From contig JAFQSS010000009.1 in NCBI GenBank assembly GCA_017409455.1, positions 1 to 47,537 on the forward strand: 47,537 nt of DNA, given 5' to 3'. Of this stretch, positions 8,560 to 17,243 are shown one piece after another (position 1 is the first letter of the stretch; each line of letters opens with the position of its first letter). A program made the position numbers and the translations under genes. The DNA is from Clostridia bacterium. Its GTDB lineage: Bacteria; Bacillota; Clostridia; TANB77; CAG-508. The notes beneath the pieces were generated by a model. That model searched no databases and was not told the DNA's origin. It saw only the letters and a program-made list of their open reading frames with translations.

Positions 8560-9246
8560 ATGAAAATTTTAAGTATAGATACTGCTAGTGATTTATGTAC
8601 TGTTGCAGTACTAGAAGATGAAAATTGTATAAAAGAAATTATTGTTGATGATGCAAGAAATCATTCAGAAAAGATTATGCCTGTTATTGAACAATCTTTA
8701 TCTGAAGCAAATTTAACCTTAAAAGATATAAATTTGCTTGTATGTGATAAAGGTCCTGGGTCTTTTACAGGAATTCGTATTGGAGTAGGTACAGTTCTTG
8801 CATTTCAAGATACATTGGGTATTCCTTGTGTTGGCATTAGCTCACTTGAGGCTCTTGCTTATAATGTTAAAGAAAACGGTCTAATATGTTCTTTAATTGA
8901 TGCCAAAAACAATAATGTTTATTTTGGATTGTTTAGACTTGAAAATAATGAATATAAACAATTAAGTGATTTGAATTTTAAAACTATAGATGAAACTATC
9001 CAAATATTAAAGTCTTACACCTCTCCTATTACATTTGTTGGTGATGGTGCTATAAGCTACAGAAACTTATTAGAATGTAATTGTAAAAATTACTTATTTG
9101 TTGATAAAAACAATTTAAGTAGTTATTCTCTTGGAATAGCTGGATTATCAAAATATAAAAAAGGAATTGAAACTTCCCTTATGCCTTTATACTTAAGAAA
9201 ATCTCAAGCAGAAAGAGCTCTTGAAGAAAAAACTAAAAAGGAGTGA
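8560..9246 (+). CDS. tsaB: tRNA threonylcarbamoyladenosine biosynthesis protein TsaB
   Basis: 228 residues of the ASKHA fold. ILSIDTASD at 3-11 and GPGSFTGIRIG near 66-76 are the family signatures. TsaB is the partner of TsaD in attaching the threonylcarbamoyl group to A37 of ANN-reading tRNAs. It is followed directly by rimI, a common gene order. tsaD and tsaE are not in this window. The ribosome-binding site is weak (AGAAAGATGGGAT), but the start fits the family N terminus exactly. Confidence 0.95.
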   Translation: MKILSIDTASDLCTVAVLEDENCIKEIIVDDARNHSEKIMPVIEQSLSEANLTLKDINLLVCDKGPGSFTGIRIGVGTVLAFQDTLGIPCVGISSLEALAYNVKENGLICSLIDAKNNNVYFGLFRLENNEYKQLSDLNFKTIDETIQILKSYTSPITFVGDGAISYRNLLECNCKNYLFVDKNNLSSYSLGIAGLSKYKKGIETSLMPLYLRKSQAERALEEKTKKE

Positions 9247-9251
9247 TTTTT

Positions 9252-9686
9252 ATGGAAATCTTTACAATGACTTTAGAAGATTTGGAACAAATGAAAGATA
9301 CATTATATTCTGATTTTGATAATTTTTGGAGTTATAATGTTTTGAAACAAGAACTTGAAAATAAAAACACTACTTACATCGTTGCAAAGGAAGATGATGA
9401 AATCATTGGTTTTGCCGGACTTTCTACTTGTCTTGATGAGGCTACTCTTAATAATATTGTTGTTAAAAAGTCTCACCGTAATAGAGGTATTGGCGGAGAA
9501 TTACTTGAAGCTTTAATTGAATTGTGTTCAGAACTTCATATAAAAACTTTTACATTAGAAGTTGATACTGAAAACGAACCAGCTATCCATTTATACGAAA
9601 AATTTGGATTTAAAAATTTAGGTATAAGAAAAAAATATTATAATAATACACGTGATGCGTTTATTATGACTAAATATGATATTTAA
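9252..9686 (+). CDS. rimI: Ribosomal protein S18 alanine N-acetyltransferase
   Basis: 144 residues from the ATG at 9252, chosen because AAAAAGGAG lies 8 bases upstream. A GTG three codons earlier overlaps tsaB and is less likely. The GNAT fold shows the acetyl-CoA-binding motif (RNRGIGGELL near 78-87) and a C-terminal LYEKFGFKNLGIRKKYY typical of RimI. It acetylates the N-terminal alanine of S18. It is co-transcribed with tsaB and ended by a hairpin at 9697. Confidence 0.93.
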   Translation: MEIFTMTLEDLEQMKDTLYSDFDNFWSYNVLKQELENKNTTYIVAKEDDEIIGFAGLSTCLDEATLNNIVVKKSHRNRGIGGELLEALIELCSELHIKTFTLEVDTENEPAIHLYEKFGFKNLGIRKKYYNNTRDAFIMTKYDI

Positions 9687-9696
9687 TTTGTAAACC

Positions 9697-9740
9697 AAAT
9701 AAAGCCCCCTACTTTAATAAAAAAGTTGGGGACTTTATTT
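9697..9740. terminator. Bidirectional terminator between convergent genes
   Basis: AAATAAAG(C)CCC...ACTT pairs with AAGT..GGG(A)CTTTATTT around a short A-rich loop. It ends rimI on the plus strand and begins immediately after the restored stop codon of the minus-strand lipoprotein gene. Confidence 0.8.
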
Positions 9741-10167
9741 TTATCGTCTCTTAGTACAACCTGGTACTATCCATACCACTAGTATGCCTACAATCAAAAT
9801 TGCAGCAATTTCTATTCTTGTTTGCTTTTCTTTGGTCCATTTGCTTAATAATAGTTGCATTGATGATTTTAGCGTTTTCATCAAACAAATCTTCACCAAG
9901 ATTTTCTACTGTAATTATTTCGGTTCCTTGACTTCCAACACGAATTTGTTTTACCAAAGTAGTCTCTTTACCAGAATATTGTACAGTAACTTCTAGATCA
10001 ATTGTTGACAAAACCGGTGAATAGACTTTTACCTGTTGCTCACCCATCACCAAAGTAGCCCTCTCATTCGCTCCCTCAGGAATTGGAACAGCAGCTTGGC
10101 ATCCCGCAAGAGAAAGCATTGTGTAAACCAATACACATATAAGTATCAGACTCCGAAATTTTTTCAT
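9741..10167 (-). pseudogene. Predicted lipoprotein with C-terminal membrane anchor, frameshifted
   Basis: It begins with a lipoprotein signal (MKKFRSLILI..., lipobox LAGC, Cys at about 23). The native frame runs to about residue 95, then in that frame ends in an unlikely Cys/His/Asn tail at 9751. If one base of the A run on the minus strand (TTTT at 9875-9878 of the plus strand) is removed, reading continues as LLLSKWTKEKQTRIE, followed by a membrane helix (AAILIVGILVVWIV) and a KRR end at 9741. I read this as one gene with a one-base insertion in a homopolymer. It could be a true mutation or a sequence error. Function is unknown. Confidence 0.7.
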
Positions 10168-10218
10168 AAAATTTTCTCCTTTGTTTTTACTAATAATACA
10201 CTTGTTAGTTATATACTT

Positions 10219-10231
10219 GACCTTTTAGGTC
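10219..10231 (-). promoter_or_regulatory. Dyad in a putative promoter of the lipoprotein gene
   Basis: GACCT-TTT-AGGTC lies between a TTGAAA (-35-like) and a TATATA (-10-like) on the minus strand, spaced 17 bases. A repressor site is possible but untested. Confidence 0.35.
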
Positions 10232-10278
10232 GTTTCAATGTAAATTATAACATGTTTTTATTGTTTTGTCTACATAAT

Positions 10279-11079
10279 CTATACAAATTTTTCTATTTTA
10301 ATTATAGTCCTTCCACTTCTAGTCTGCCCAACAAGCTCTTTAATAAAAAATCTACCTTTACCTCTAATAGTAACCATATCTCCTGATTTGATTTGTTTAG
10401 TCTTTTTAGTCTCACATTCAAAATTCACAAAAACTCTTTCCATATTAATAATATCAAGAGCCTTATTTCGTGAACATCTAGCAAGTTCTGAAATCACATT
10501 GTCTAATCTCATTGAAGAAACAATAATTTCAAGTTCTTCTTTTTTGATTTCAACAGGACGTAAATCATCTATGTTTTGAACTGTAATTGTAGATTTAGAA
10601 AATCTAGTCAAACTACCTAGATTCTCTAATAAAAATTTAACAATATCTTTATCTACAATTATATCTGCACCATTATTATCAACTATGATATCTCCTATCT
10701 TTTTTCGTTCTATTCCTAATTTTATTACTGCCCCAAGATAATCTCTATGTGTGTATTTACCTTTTAAATCATCAGGTAATTCTATTCTAATTATTTGCAC
10801 AATATTTGATAAATTTTTCTCTACTACTGTACCATTGAACTTCTCTGGATAAAATATAAAAATCTTTCTTTCTGCTTGTTCAAATCCACCATAAACCATG
10901 TAATTTTCTATTTTAATTTTATTTATGAATTTTTGTACAAGCTCAATTTGTGCTAAATCTAGAAAATCTGTATATTCAATTTTATTATTCTTTTCTACCA
11001 TTTCTATTTTATCTAAAATTTGTGCCAATAAAATTTTGTTATCTTTTTCTCTATAATCATTTAAAATATCTCTATTCAT
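10279..11079 (-). CDS. YlmH-like S4-domain RNA-binding protein
   Basis: 266 residues. The last third has the S4 RNA-binding fold (MRLDNVISELARCSRNKA, then GDMVTIRGKGRF), as in YlmH. The middle part with HRDYLGAVIKLGIERKKIGD is the family's characteristic segment. YlmH proteins bind ribosomal RNA or stalled 50S complexes, and the gene often lies in the division cluster, which is absent here. A family A palindrome lies just before its promoter side. Confidence 0.9.
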   Translation of the reverse strand: MNRDILNDYREKDNKILLAQILDKIEMVEKNNKIEYTDFLDLAQIELVQKFINKIKIENYMVYGGFEQAERKIFIFYPEKFNGTVVEKNLSNIVQIIRIELPDDLKGKYTHRDYLGAVIKLGIERKKIGDIIVDNNGADIIVDKDIVKFLLENLGSLTRFSKSTITVQNIDDLRPVEIKKEELEIIVSSMRLDNVISELARCSRNKALDIINMERVFVNFECETKKTKQIKSGDMVTIRGKGRFFIKELVGQTRSGRTIIKIEKFV

Positions 11080-11093
11080 AATACTCCCCTGTT

Positions 11094-11145
11094 AATTTGG
11101 GGACGGTCCTTTTTTTCGCGAAAAAATGGACCGTCCCCGATTTTT
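11094..11145. repeat. GC-rich palindromic repeat, family A
   Basis: GGGGACGGTCC / GGACCGTCCCC around TTTTTTCGCGAAAAAA. It is almost identical to 5105-5155 and touches the stop codon of the next gene. Confidence 0.9.
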
Positions 11146-11804
11146 CACCCCAATAAAATTAATAATGCAAGTGTAGCCACTGGAACAGTTATATTATCCC
11201 AACCTTTTCCAGAAACAGCTTCTAACGCTGTAATTGCAAATCCAGCTAAAATTGCAACAACTGGCCAATGTGTTCCCATCCAGAATATAGGGCCATAATT
11301 AAATGCAAGATATGCTCCAATTAAAACTGTAGATATAACAAACATTGTAAGTGAACCAGCAAAAGATTTTTTAGTATCTCCTAATTTATATTTTTTGCTT
11401 TTTATTTTCTTACCTATTACAGCTGCTAAACCATCACCATATGCCATAACTAAAGTTGGAACAAGTCCTAATGCAGGTTCCTTAAATATTCCAAATGAAA
11501 CAATAGCTAAAACTAATAATGCAACCGCATAATATACTGTACCTAAACCATCTTGTTCATCTCTTTCCATAACTTTTATTAAATTCTTTTTGTATGATAA
11601 ATAATTTATTATAACAAATGTTATTGGAGCAAATATTGCAGACCATACATTTGTAAAAAAGTACATTGCTATAATCCACCAATTTCCTAGCATTATATGT
11701 ATAAATTTTCTACTTGCTTCTTTACCTCTTTTTTCAAAAATTTTTGCTCCAATTATTACTAATCCTATATATAAATATGATATTATTATTCCTAACAAAT
11801 TCAT
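11145..11804 (-). CDS. CTP-dependent polyprenol/diacylglycerol kinase-like membrane protein
   Basis: 219 residues with about six hydrophobic segments. RKFIHIMLGNWW near 32-43 and GDGLAAVIGKK...LGDTKKSFAGS at about 123-150 are the signatures of the SEC59/DGK1/VTE5 group, membrane enzymes that use CTP to phosphorylate lipid alcohols. The bacterial substrate is not known. AAGGAGAATTAAAA precedes the ATG. It is the last gene of a patatin-Nudix-kinase run, which suggests lipid salvage. Confidence 0.82.
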   Translation of the reverse strand: MNLLGIIISYLYIGLVIIGAKIFEKRGKEASRKFIHIMLGNWWIIAMYFFTNVWSAIFAPITFVIINYLSYKKNLIKVMERDEQDGLGTVYYAVALLVLAIVSFGIFKEPALGLVPTLVMAYGDGLAAVIGKKIKSKKYKLGDTKKSFAGSLTMFVISTVLIGAYLAFNYGPIFWMGTHWPVVAILAGFAITALEAVSGKGWDNITVPVATLALLILLG

Positions 11805-11816
11805 TTTTAATTCTCC

Positions 11817-12248
11817 TTATCTTTCTAGTTCTTCTTTTATTAATCCATTTTTTATACAATATGGTACAATTTCATTTTTTAAGGTATTTGATAATAAATT
11901 TCTATCATCATTTGCTCCAAACCACATAAAACTTTCTATTTCTTCTGAAATCGTTAATTCACCTTTTAGTTCACCATTATATTGAAATATATTCATATGT
12001 ATTTTCTTTGTTGGATCACTTGTTGCAATTTCTTCAAAATCCATTACAAATTCAATTAGATTTTCATCAAATATTGCATTTTCTCCTAATTCTTCGTGAC
12101 ATTCTCTAATTGCCGCTTCTTTTGCAGTTTCACCTTTTTCAACTTTTCCACCTATCATTTGAAATGTAGGTTTAGAGCGAGGTTTGTCAATTAGGAGTTT
12201 TCCATTTCTGAAAAACATTGTTCCAACAACTTCTATTAAATTCTCCAT
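11817..12248 (-). CDS. Nudix hydrolase
   Basis: 143 residues. The Nudix box is intact, from GGKVEKGE to RECHEELGE (about 33-57), with the metal-binding RExxEE glutamates. It hydrolyses a nucleoside diphosphate linked to another group, but the substrate cannot be read from the sequence. It starts nine bases after the patatin stop with GGAGATATAG as the ribosome-binding site, and ends 12 bases before the kinase-like gene, so the three are probably one operon. Confidence 0.9.
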   Translation of the reverse strand: MENLIEVVGTMFFRNGKLLIDKPRSKPTFQMIGGKVEKGETAKEAAIRECHEELGENAIFDENLIEFVMDFEEIATSDPTKKIHMNIFQYNGELKGELTISEEIESFMWFGANDDRNLLSNTLKNEIVPYCIKNGLIKEELER

Positions 12249-12257
12249 CTATATCTC

Positions 12258-13409
12258 CTATCCCATATAATTTTTCAATTCAATTAACGCTTTTGCAGCA
12301 ACAATATAATCTTTAACAAAGTTAAATAAATAATTTGACAATCTTGATGCTGGTCTATCCATATATAAATCTTTGGCTATACATATTCCTAAACCTTTAT
12401 CAAATAATTTGTTAAGCCTTTTTCCAATTTGAATAAGATTTTCTTTTTTCATTTTTTCAAATATTTGCTCAGCTTCTAGATGTCTGTTCATAAGTTCTGT
12501 TATAAATTCTTCAAAAGTATATTCTCTATATTTATACATTTTGTACATTTCTGCAGCATATTCTAAACCATAGATTGTTTGTAAATTAAATTTTTCAAGC
12601 ATTTTTGCAAATTCTTCAGGTTTAAAATAATACATATGACCTTGTAGTTTGTTAAAGCTTTTCATTGTGTCTAAATATCCCATTTTTATATTATTTATAA
12701 TTTTTGAATGATTGAATTCAAATGAGCCACCTAAATCTTCAGATGGTGTTATAACTTTTATATATGAATCTCTTTTAGCAGATTTTCTATTAAATCCCAT
12801 ACCCGCCATATCAACAATTATTATATTTTTATAACCTTTTCGTATTAACATATTTGATGGTGTATTATCATATAATCCCCCATCAAAATATTCTTCTCCA
12901 TCTATAACTTGTGGCTTAAAAATCGGAAAACAAGCACTAGCTAATAAATAATCTTCCATTTGCTCTTTTGGAATTTCATTTTTAAATTTTTGTAATGGTG
13001 TTTTATTTCTTACTGAATATGAAACTAATCCAAAATCAATATCAGAATTATATAATTTATCCATATCTATGTATTGTTTTATCATTTCTCTTAAAGGTGT
13101 ATTATCAATTCCTTTTTGTTTTTTATAATTTGAAGCAACATTCAATATATTTGATAAGTCAAATATATTCTTATTTGCATTTACTCCTTCAAGTTTCATT
13201 ATATTATCTATTTTTATTCTCTCATATAATTTTACAGTTGTATTAAAATCATCTTGTAAAAATAATGCTCCATTTAAAGCACCAATTGATGTTCCTGCTA
13301 TCGCTTTTACATCAATCCCAAGTTCTTTTAATGCTTTCCATACGCCTACTTGAAATGCTCCTCTTGTTCCTCCACCTGATAAAACTAATCCATATTCTTT
13401 TTTATTCAT
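12258..13409 (-). CDS. Patatin-like phospholipase
   Basis: 383 residues. The oxyanion loop GGGTRG is at 12-17, the nucleophile serine lies in GTSIG (Ser41), and the catalytic aspartate lies in DGG (Asp176), so the Ser-Asp dyad is complete. No signal peptide is seen, so it is intracellular or membrane-peripheral. The C-terminal 150 residues are helical and charged and look lineage-specific. It is the first gene of a three-gene run. Confidence 0.93.
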   Translation of the reverse strand: MNKKEYGLVLSGGGTRGAFQVGVWKALKELGIDVKAIAGTSIGALNGALFLQDDFNTTVKLYERIKIDNIMKLEGVNANKNIFDLSNILNVASNYKKQKGIDNTPLREMIKQYIDMDKLYNSDIDFGLVSYSVRNKTPLQKFKNEIPKEQMEDYLLASACFPIFKPQVIDGEEYFDGGLYDNTPSNMLIRKGYKNIIIVDMAGMGFNRKSAKRDSYIKVITPSEDLGGSFEFNHSKIINNIKMGYLDTMKSFNKLQGHMYYFKPEEFAKMLEKFNLQTIYGLEYAAEMYKMYKYREYTFEEFITELMNRHLEAEQIFEKMKKENLIQIGKRLNKLFDKGLGICIAKDLYMDRPASRLSNYLFNFVKDYIVAAKALIELKNYMG

Positions 13410-13506
13410 ATTTCATCACTCTTTCTGATGATATTATATATCGTGTACACATTTTTTTCAATATATCAATTTACTTTTTTTCTCATATTATAATATTGGT
13501 GATATT

Positions 13507-13983
13507 ATGAATACAAAATCTTATAATAGAAATGCTGCCATTTCTTATGCAAAAAAGTGGGCTTTAGCAAGAAATCCTAAATATTATAATTTTGACCCTG
13601 TTGGCGGAGATTGCACTAGCTTTGTTTCTCAATGTTTATTTGCAGGTAGTCAAAAGATGAATTATGATTCTAAAAATCCTTGGTTTTACGTTAATGGATA
13701 CAATAAATCTCCTTCTTGGAGTGGTGTTGAATACTTATATAAGTTTTTAATTAATAATAAAAGTTATGGACCTCGTGGTAAAGATGTTTCTCAAAATGAA
13801 ATTGAAGCTGGTGATATTGCACAATTATCTTTTTCTGGAAATAAATTTGAACATAGTTTATTTATTCTTGACCCTACCACTCTTTCTGTTGCTGCACATA
13901 CTTATGATGTTTTAGGCAAAAAAATTAGTGAATATAATTTTGCTAAAGTTAGATTTGTTCATATTGTAGATGTTGGGATATAA
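13507..13983 (+). CDS. Amidase-domain protein (Amidase_6 type)
   Basis: 158 residues that consist almost entirely of the amidase domain. YNRNAAISYAKKWA starts it, the catalytic Cys lies in GGDCTSFVSQCL (Cys36), and the probable His is in FEHSLFIL near 118. Members with this domain in spore-formers act on cell-wall peptides or related substrates. There is no signal peptide, so the protein would stay in the cytoplasm or in the spore or mother cell. Only a weak ribosome-binding site (TGGTGATATT) precedes the ATG. Confidence 0.85.
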   Translation: MNTKSYNRNAAISYAKKWALARNPKYYNFDPVGGDCTSFVSQCLFAGSQKMNYDSKNPWFYVNGYNKSPSWSGVEYLYKFLINNKSYGPRGKDVSQNEIEAGDIAQLSFSGNKFEHSLFILDPTTLSVAAHTYDVLGKKISEYNFAKVRFVHIVDVGI

Positions 13984-13989
13984 AAAAAT

Positions 13990-14059
13990 TTACCACGGGG
14001 ACGGAGATAGTGGTAAATTTAAAATTCGTTTGTTACCATTATCTCCGTCCCTGTGGTAA
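13990..14059. repeat. GC-rich palindromic repeat, family B, inverted pair
   Basis: A 27-base unit at 13990-14016 (core CGGGGACGGAGATA) faces its complement at 14033-14059, separated by 16 bases, so a 27-bp hairpin is possible with few mismatches. It begins seven bases after the stop of the amidase-like gene. A third copy is at 2618. Confidence 0.9.
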
Positions 14060-14077
14060 AAGTTTCTCCCTTTATTC

Positions 14078-15154
14078 CTATTTTACATATTCATTTAAAG
14101 GTTTAACTTTATAGTTAAGTTCACCAATTGCACAAGTTGGAACATATCCAGGTTTTGACTTTATAACATCTGGGATTCTGTTTACAATAGATGCACAAGT
14201 AAGTTCAACAGTTGCTGGTCTTGCAACAACTATAGTTGTATCTGGCTCTCCATAAACAGTCCATTCATTTTTATCATAATCTTCTTTTGAATACACTTTT
14301 CCTATACATTCACTTTCAATTATAATTCCTTCTTCTGTTTCTGTTGTAACAACTGCACTCATTCCTGTTGCATCTCCTGCTTTAACAGTCATATTTAATG
14401 TCGAAGAAAATATATCTTCTTTATAAGTTTGAGGAACACATCTTTGAGTTTGAGATTTTACTGTTAATCCTAATTTCGCACATAGCCACCCATTCACATT
14501 CCACATATATGAAGGTAAATATTCACCATTGTTAATAAGTTTTTGTCTTTCTTCATCACTTATTCTATCAACAGATGCAACTTCTTTATCAAAATCATCT
14601 AATGTAAGTCCAGCTCCATGAGCTTTTGCTAAAGCAATTCCATAATCTTCTACATTATAACTTGAACTCCCTTTAATTTTTGTAATTTTTTGTGTTGAGC
14701 CTGCTATTGAAGATATTAATTGTCCCCAGTAAATATCTTGATATCCGCTTCCTGTAATAGTACAATTATTTTGTTTTGCTAATGCATCAATTTTATTTGT
14801 AACTGTTGGATTTGAATTTGCTGGATAAAATGCTTCTTCACATGTTGTAATTGCATTTATACCAAGTTCTGCGCATAATGTTAATGCATCTTCAACATCA
14901 CTAATTAAGCTCATTGTTGTAACTATTGCAACATCTGGTTTTGTATTTTCTAACATTTGTCTTGCATTTTCTGCACTTGTAACTGTTACCCCTTTATTTT
15001 CAGTTCCTAAAATTTCTCCAATATCTTTTCCTATTACATCTGGATTAACATCAATAGCCCCAACAATTTCTCCACCTTTTTCATATACATATCTCATTGT
15101 GTATACACTCATTTTGCCAACTCCATATTGAACAACTTTTACTTTTCTTTCCAT
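14078..15154 (-). CDS. NAD(P)-dependent dehydrogenase resembling 2,4-diaminopentanoate dehydrogenase
   Basis: 358 residues from the ATG at 15154, after GGAAGGGCTTTCAAA. An ATG nine codons earlier is in frame but has no ribosome-binding site. The N-terminal Rossmann fold (VVQYGVGKMSVYTMRYV, then a DapB-like ID at 36-37) is followed by GSGYQDIYWG, which resembles the ornithine-pathway diaminopentanoate dehydrogenase family. The exact substrate is uncertain, and no other ornithine-fermentation gene is next to it. Confidence 0.75.
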   Translation of the reverse strand: MERKVKVVQYGVGKMSVYTMRYVYEKGGEIVGAIDVNPDVIGKDIGEILGTENKGVTVTSAENARQMLENTKPDVAIVTTMSLISDVEDALTLCAELGINAITTCEEAFYPANSNPTVTNKIDALAKQNNCTITGSGYQDIYWGQLISSIAGSTQKITKIKGSSSYNVEDYGIALAKAHGAGLTLDDFDKEVASVDRISDEERQKLINNGEYLPSYMWNVNGWLCAKLGLTVKSQTQRCVPQTYKEDIFSSTLNMTVKAGDATGMSAVVTTETEEGIIIESECIGKVYSKEDYDKNEWTVYGEPDTTIVVARPATVELTCASIVNRIPDVIKSKPGYVPTCAIGELNYKVKPLNEYVK

Positions 15155-15237
15155 TTTGAAAGCCCTTCCTTTCTTTGCCAATTTGGCATATTTTTAATAT
15201 TATACACATTTCTAAATATTTTATTCGAATAACAACA

Positions 15238-15261
15238 TAATTTGGGACCTGGTCCCTTTTT
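15238..15261. repeat. GC-rich palindromic repeat, family C, single core
   Basis: A single GGGACCTGGTCCC core followed by TTTTTATTT. It lies three bases from the hemW stop codon, where it could act as a terminator for the minus-strand operon only in part, since the T run is on the plus-strand side. Confidence 0.8.
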
Positions 15262-15263
15262 AT

Positions 15264-16397
15264 TTATACAAATTCTTCCCAAACCAAATTAGCTAAATCA
15301 ATTCCCTTATTAGTTAGTTTTATATTATCGTCATCTATGCTAATCAAATTTTGTTCAGTCAATTTATTTAATTCTTTTCTAAACAAATAAATTGGATTAT
15401 CTACAAATTTTTCTTTAAATTTGCTTATTTGTACACCTTCAATTTGGCGTAGACCTAAAATCATATATTCTTTTTTAATATCATCTTCTTTTTGAATTTC
15501 ATGAATAATTCGATTTCTTTCAAAATTTGCTTTCTGTATGTTTCTAATGTATTCTCCCAAATTCTCTGTATTTGAATATCTTGTAATATCTCTATATGAA
15601 TGTGCAGCTGCACCGATTCCTATATATTCTTTTTGTTTCCAACAATTCATATTGTGTTTTGATTCATAACCTTTTTTAGCAAAATTTGATATTTCATAAT
15701 GAATATATCCATTTAATTCTAAAGTATTTTTTACATACCAATACATATTTCTTTCTATATCTTCTTCAGGTAGTTGTAATTCCCCATTTTCAATTTTATT
15801 TGCTATTGGAGTTCCTTCTTCTACTATTAATGAATATACTGAAATATGCTCCGGTTGTAGTTCCATAACCTTTTCTAATGTTTCTTTCAAATCACTTATT
15901 CTTTGATTTGGAAGGCCTAACATTAAATCCACATTTATGTTTGTGAATCCCACTTTTCTTGCCATTTTATATGTTTCTAAAAATTGTTCAAAATTGTGGA
16001 TTCTTCCGATTTGTTTTAATAACTCATCTTTTGCACTTTGTAAACCTATACTTAATCTATTTATTCCTGCTTGTTTATAATCTGTTAACTTTTCAATTGT
16101 AACAGTTCCTGGATTTACTTCTATTGTTATTTCTGCATTTTTACTAACACTTTTATTATTAATTTCTTCTAGTATTTCTTTTATGTACCTACTATCTACA
16201 TATGATGGTGTTCCACCACCAATATAAATAGTTGTTATTTCAGATTTTATTTTTTGCCAAGCTATTTCTTTTTTGACTGCTTGAATATATTCTTCAATTT
16301 TCGAATCTTTATTACAATATGATATAAAATCACAATAATGACATTTTCTTTTACAAAAAGGGATATGCACATATATTCCTATTTCTTTATTTTCCAT
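15264..16397 (-). CDS. hemW: Radical SAM heme chaperone HemW
   Basis: 377 residues. The radical SAM cysteines are C15, C19 and C22 in YVHIPFCKRKCHYCDF. GGTPS near 63-67 is the SAM-binding GGE-like motif. The C-terminal HemN domain lies beyond residue 290. HemW inserts heme into proteins, and it lacks the extra N-terminal residues of true HemN coproporphyrinogen oxidases. It overlaps whiA by 11 bases and is the third gene of a prmC-whiA-hemW operon. Confidence 0.94.
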   Translation of the reverse strand: MENKEIGIYVHIPFCKRKCHYCDFISYCNKDSKIEEYIQAVKKEIAWQKIKSEITTIYIGGGTPSYVDSRYIKEILEEINNKSVSKNAEITIEVNPGTVTIEKLTDYKQAGINRLSIGLQSAKDELLKQIGRIHNFEQFLETYKMARKVGFTNINVDLMLGLPNQRISDLKETLEKVMELQPEHISVYSLIVEEGTPIANKIENGELQLPEEDIERNMYWYVKNTLELNGYIHYEISNFAKKGYESKHNMNCWKQKEYIGIGAAAHSYRDITRYSNTENLGEYIRNIQKANFERNRIIHEIQKEDDIKKEYMILGLRQIEGVQISKFKEKFVDNPIYLFRKELNKLTEQNLISIDDDNIKLTNKGIDLANLVWEEFV

Positions 16398-17232
16398 TAG
16401 CTATCTCCATTATTTTTTTCAGTCTATAATTTACTCCTGATTTTCCTACAGGTTTTCTTAGCATTTTTCCTAATTCTATTAAACTTGCATTTGGGTTTTC
16501 TACTCTTAATTCTGCAATTTCCTTTAATGCATCATCTAATTTTTCAAAATTTCCACTGTCTTTTAATTTTGTTATTGCTTCTATTTGTTCTATTGATGCA
16601 TTTATTGTTTTATTTAGATTTGCTGTTTCGCAATTTACAATTCTATTTATTTTATTGTTCATTTCTCTTTGAACTCTTATTTCTTCAAATCTTAAAACTG
16701 ATTTATTTGCACCAAGTAATGCTAAGAATTTTGATATTTCTTCACCATCTTTTAAATATATAGCATATTGATTGTTTTTTTCTATTATATTACTTTTTAT
16801 ATCAAATAGTTTTAGATATTCGACAACTTTTTCAGCATCAGACTTTTGAGCGATTCCTACTTCTAAATGATATTTTCTTTCAGGGTTATTTATAGAACCT
16901 GCTCCTAAATAAGTTCCTTTTATAATCCATCTTATTTGCTCTGTGTTTAATTCTTGGCTATATTGTAATTCGTTTAAATCTTTAGTCTTGGATGTTATTA
17001 TAAATAATTTTCCTTGTATCGATATATCGTAATTATTTATTCCCATATTACTTAAGAGTCTTGAAAATCTATTTATATTATATTCATTTTCTGTGCTGAA
17101 TTTTGTTTTACTTTTTTCTTTTGATACATTACTACTAATTAAATATCCTAATAGTTCATATTTTACAGCTTCTTTATTTGAAAGGTTTTCTGTTTTGCTA
17201 AGTTCTTCTTTTAATTCTGTTGAAAATGACAT
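16387..17232 (-). CDS. whiA: DNA-binding protein WhiA
   Basis: 281 residues with LAGLIDADG-like N-terminal fold (GTYLGAGSINNPERKYHLEV near 110-129) and a C-terminal HTH (LRKPVGKSGVNYRLKK). WhiA is a DNA-binding regulator linked to cell division and sporulation in Gram-positive bacteria. It starts after AGGAGG and overlaps hemW. In many Firmicutes it sits with rapZ and yvcK, which are absent here. Confidence 0.95.
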   Translation of the reverse strand: MSFSTELKEELSKTENLSNKEAVKYELLGYLISSNVSKEKSKTKFSTENEYNINRFSRLLSNMGINNYDISIQGKLFIITSKTKDLNELQYSQELNTEQIRWIIKGTYLGAGSINNPERKYHLEVGIAQKSDAEKVVEYLKLFDIKSNIIEKNNQYAIYLKDGEEISKFLALLGANKSVLRFEEIRVQREMNNKINRIVNCETANLNKTINASIEQIEAITKLKDSGNFEKLDDALKEIAELRVENPNASLIELGKMLRKPVGKSGVNYRLKKIMEIANGK

Positions 17233-17243
17233 ATTTCCTCCTT

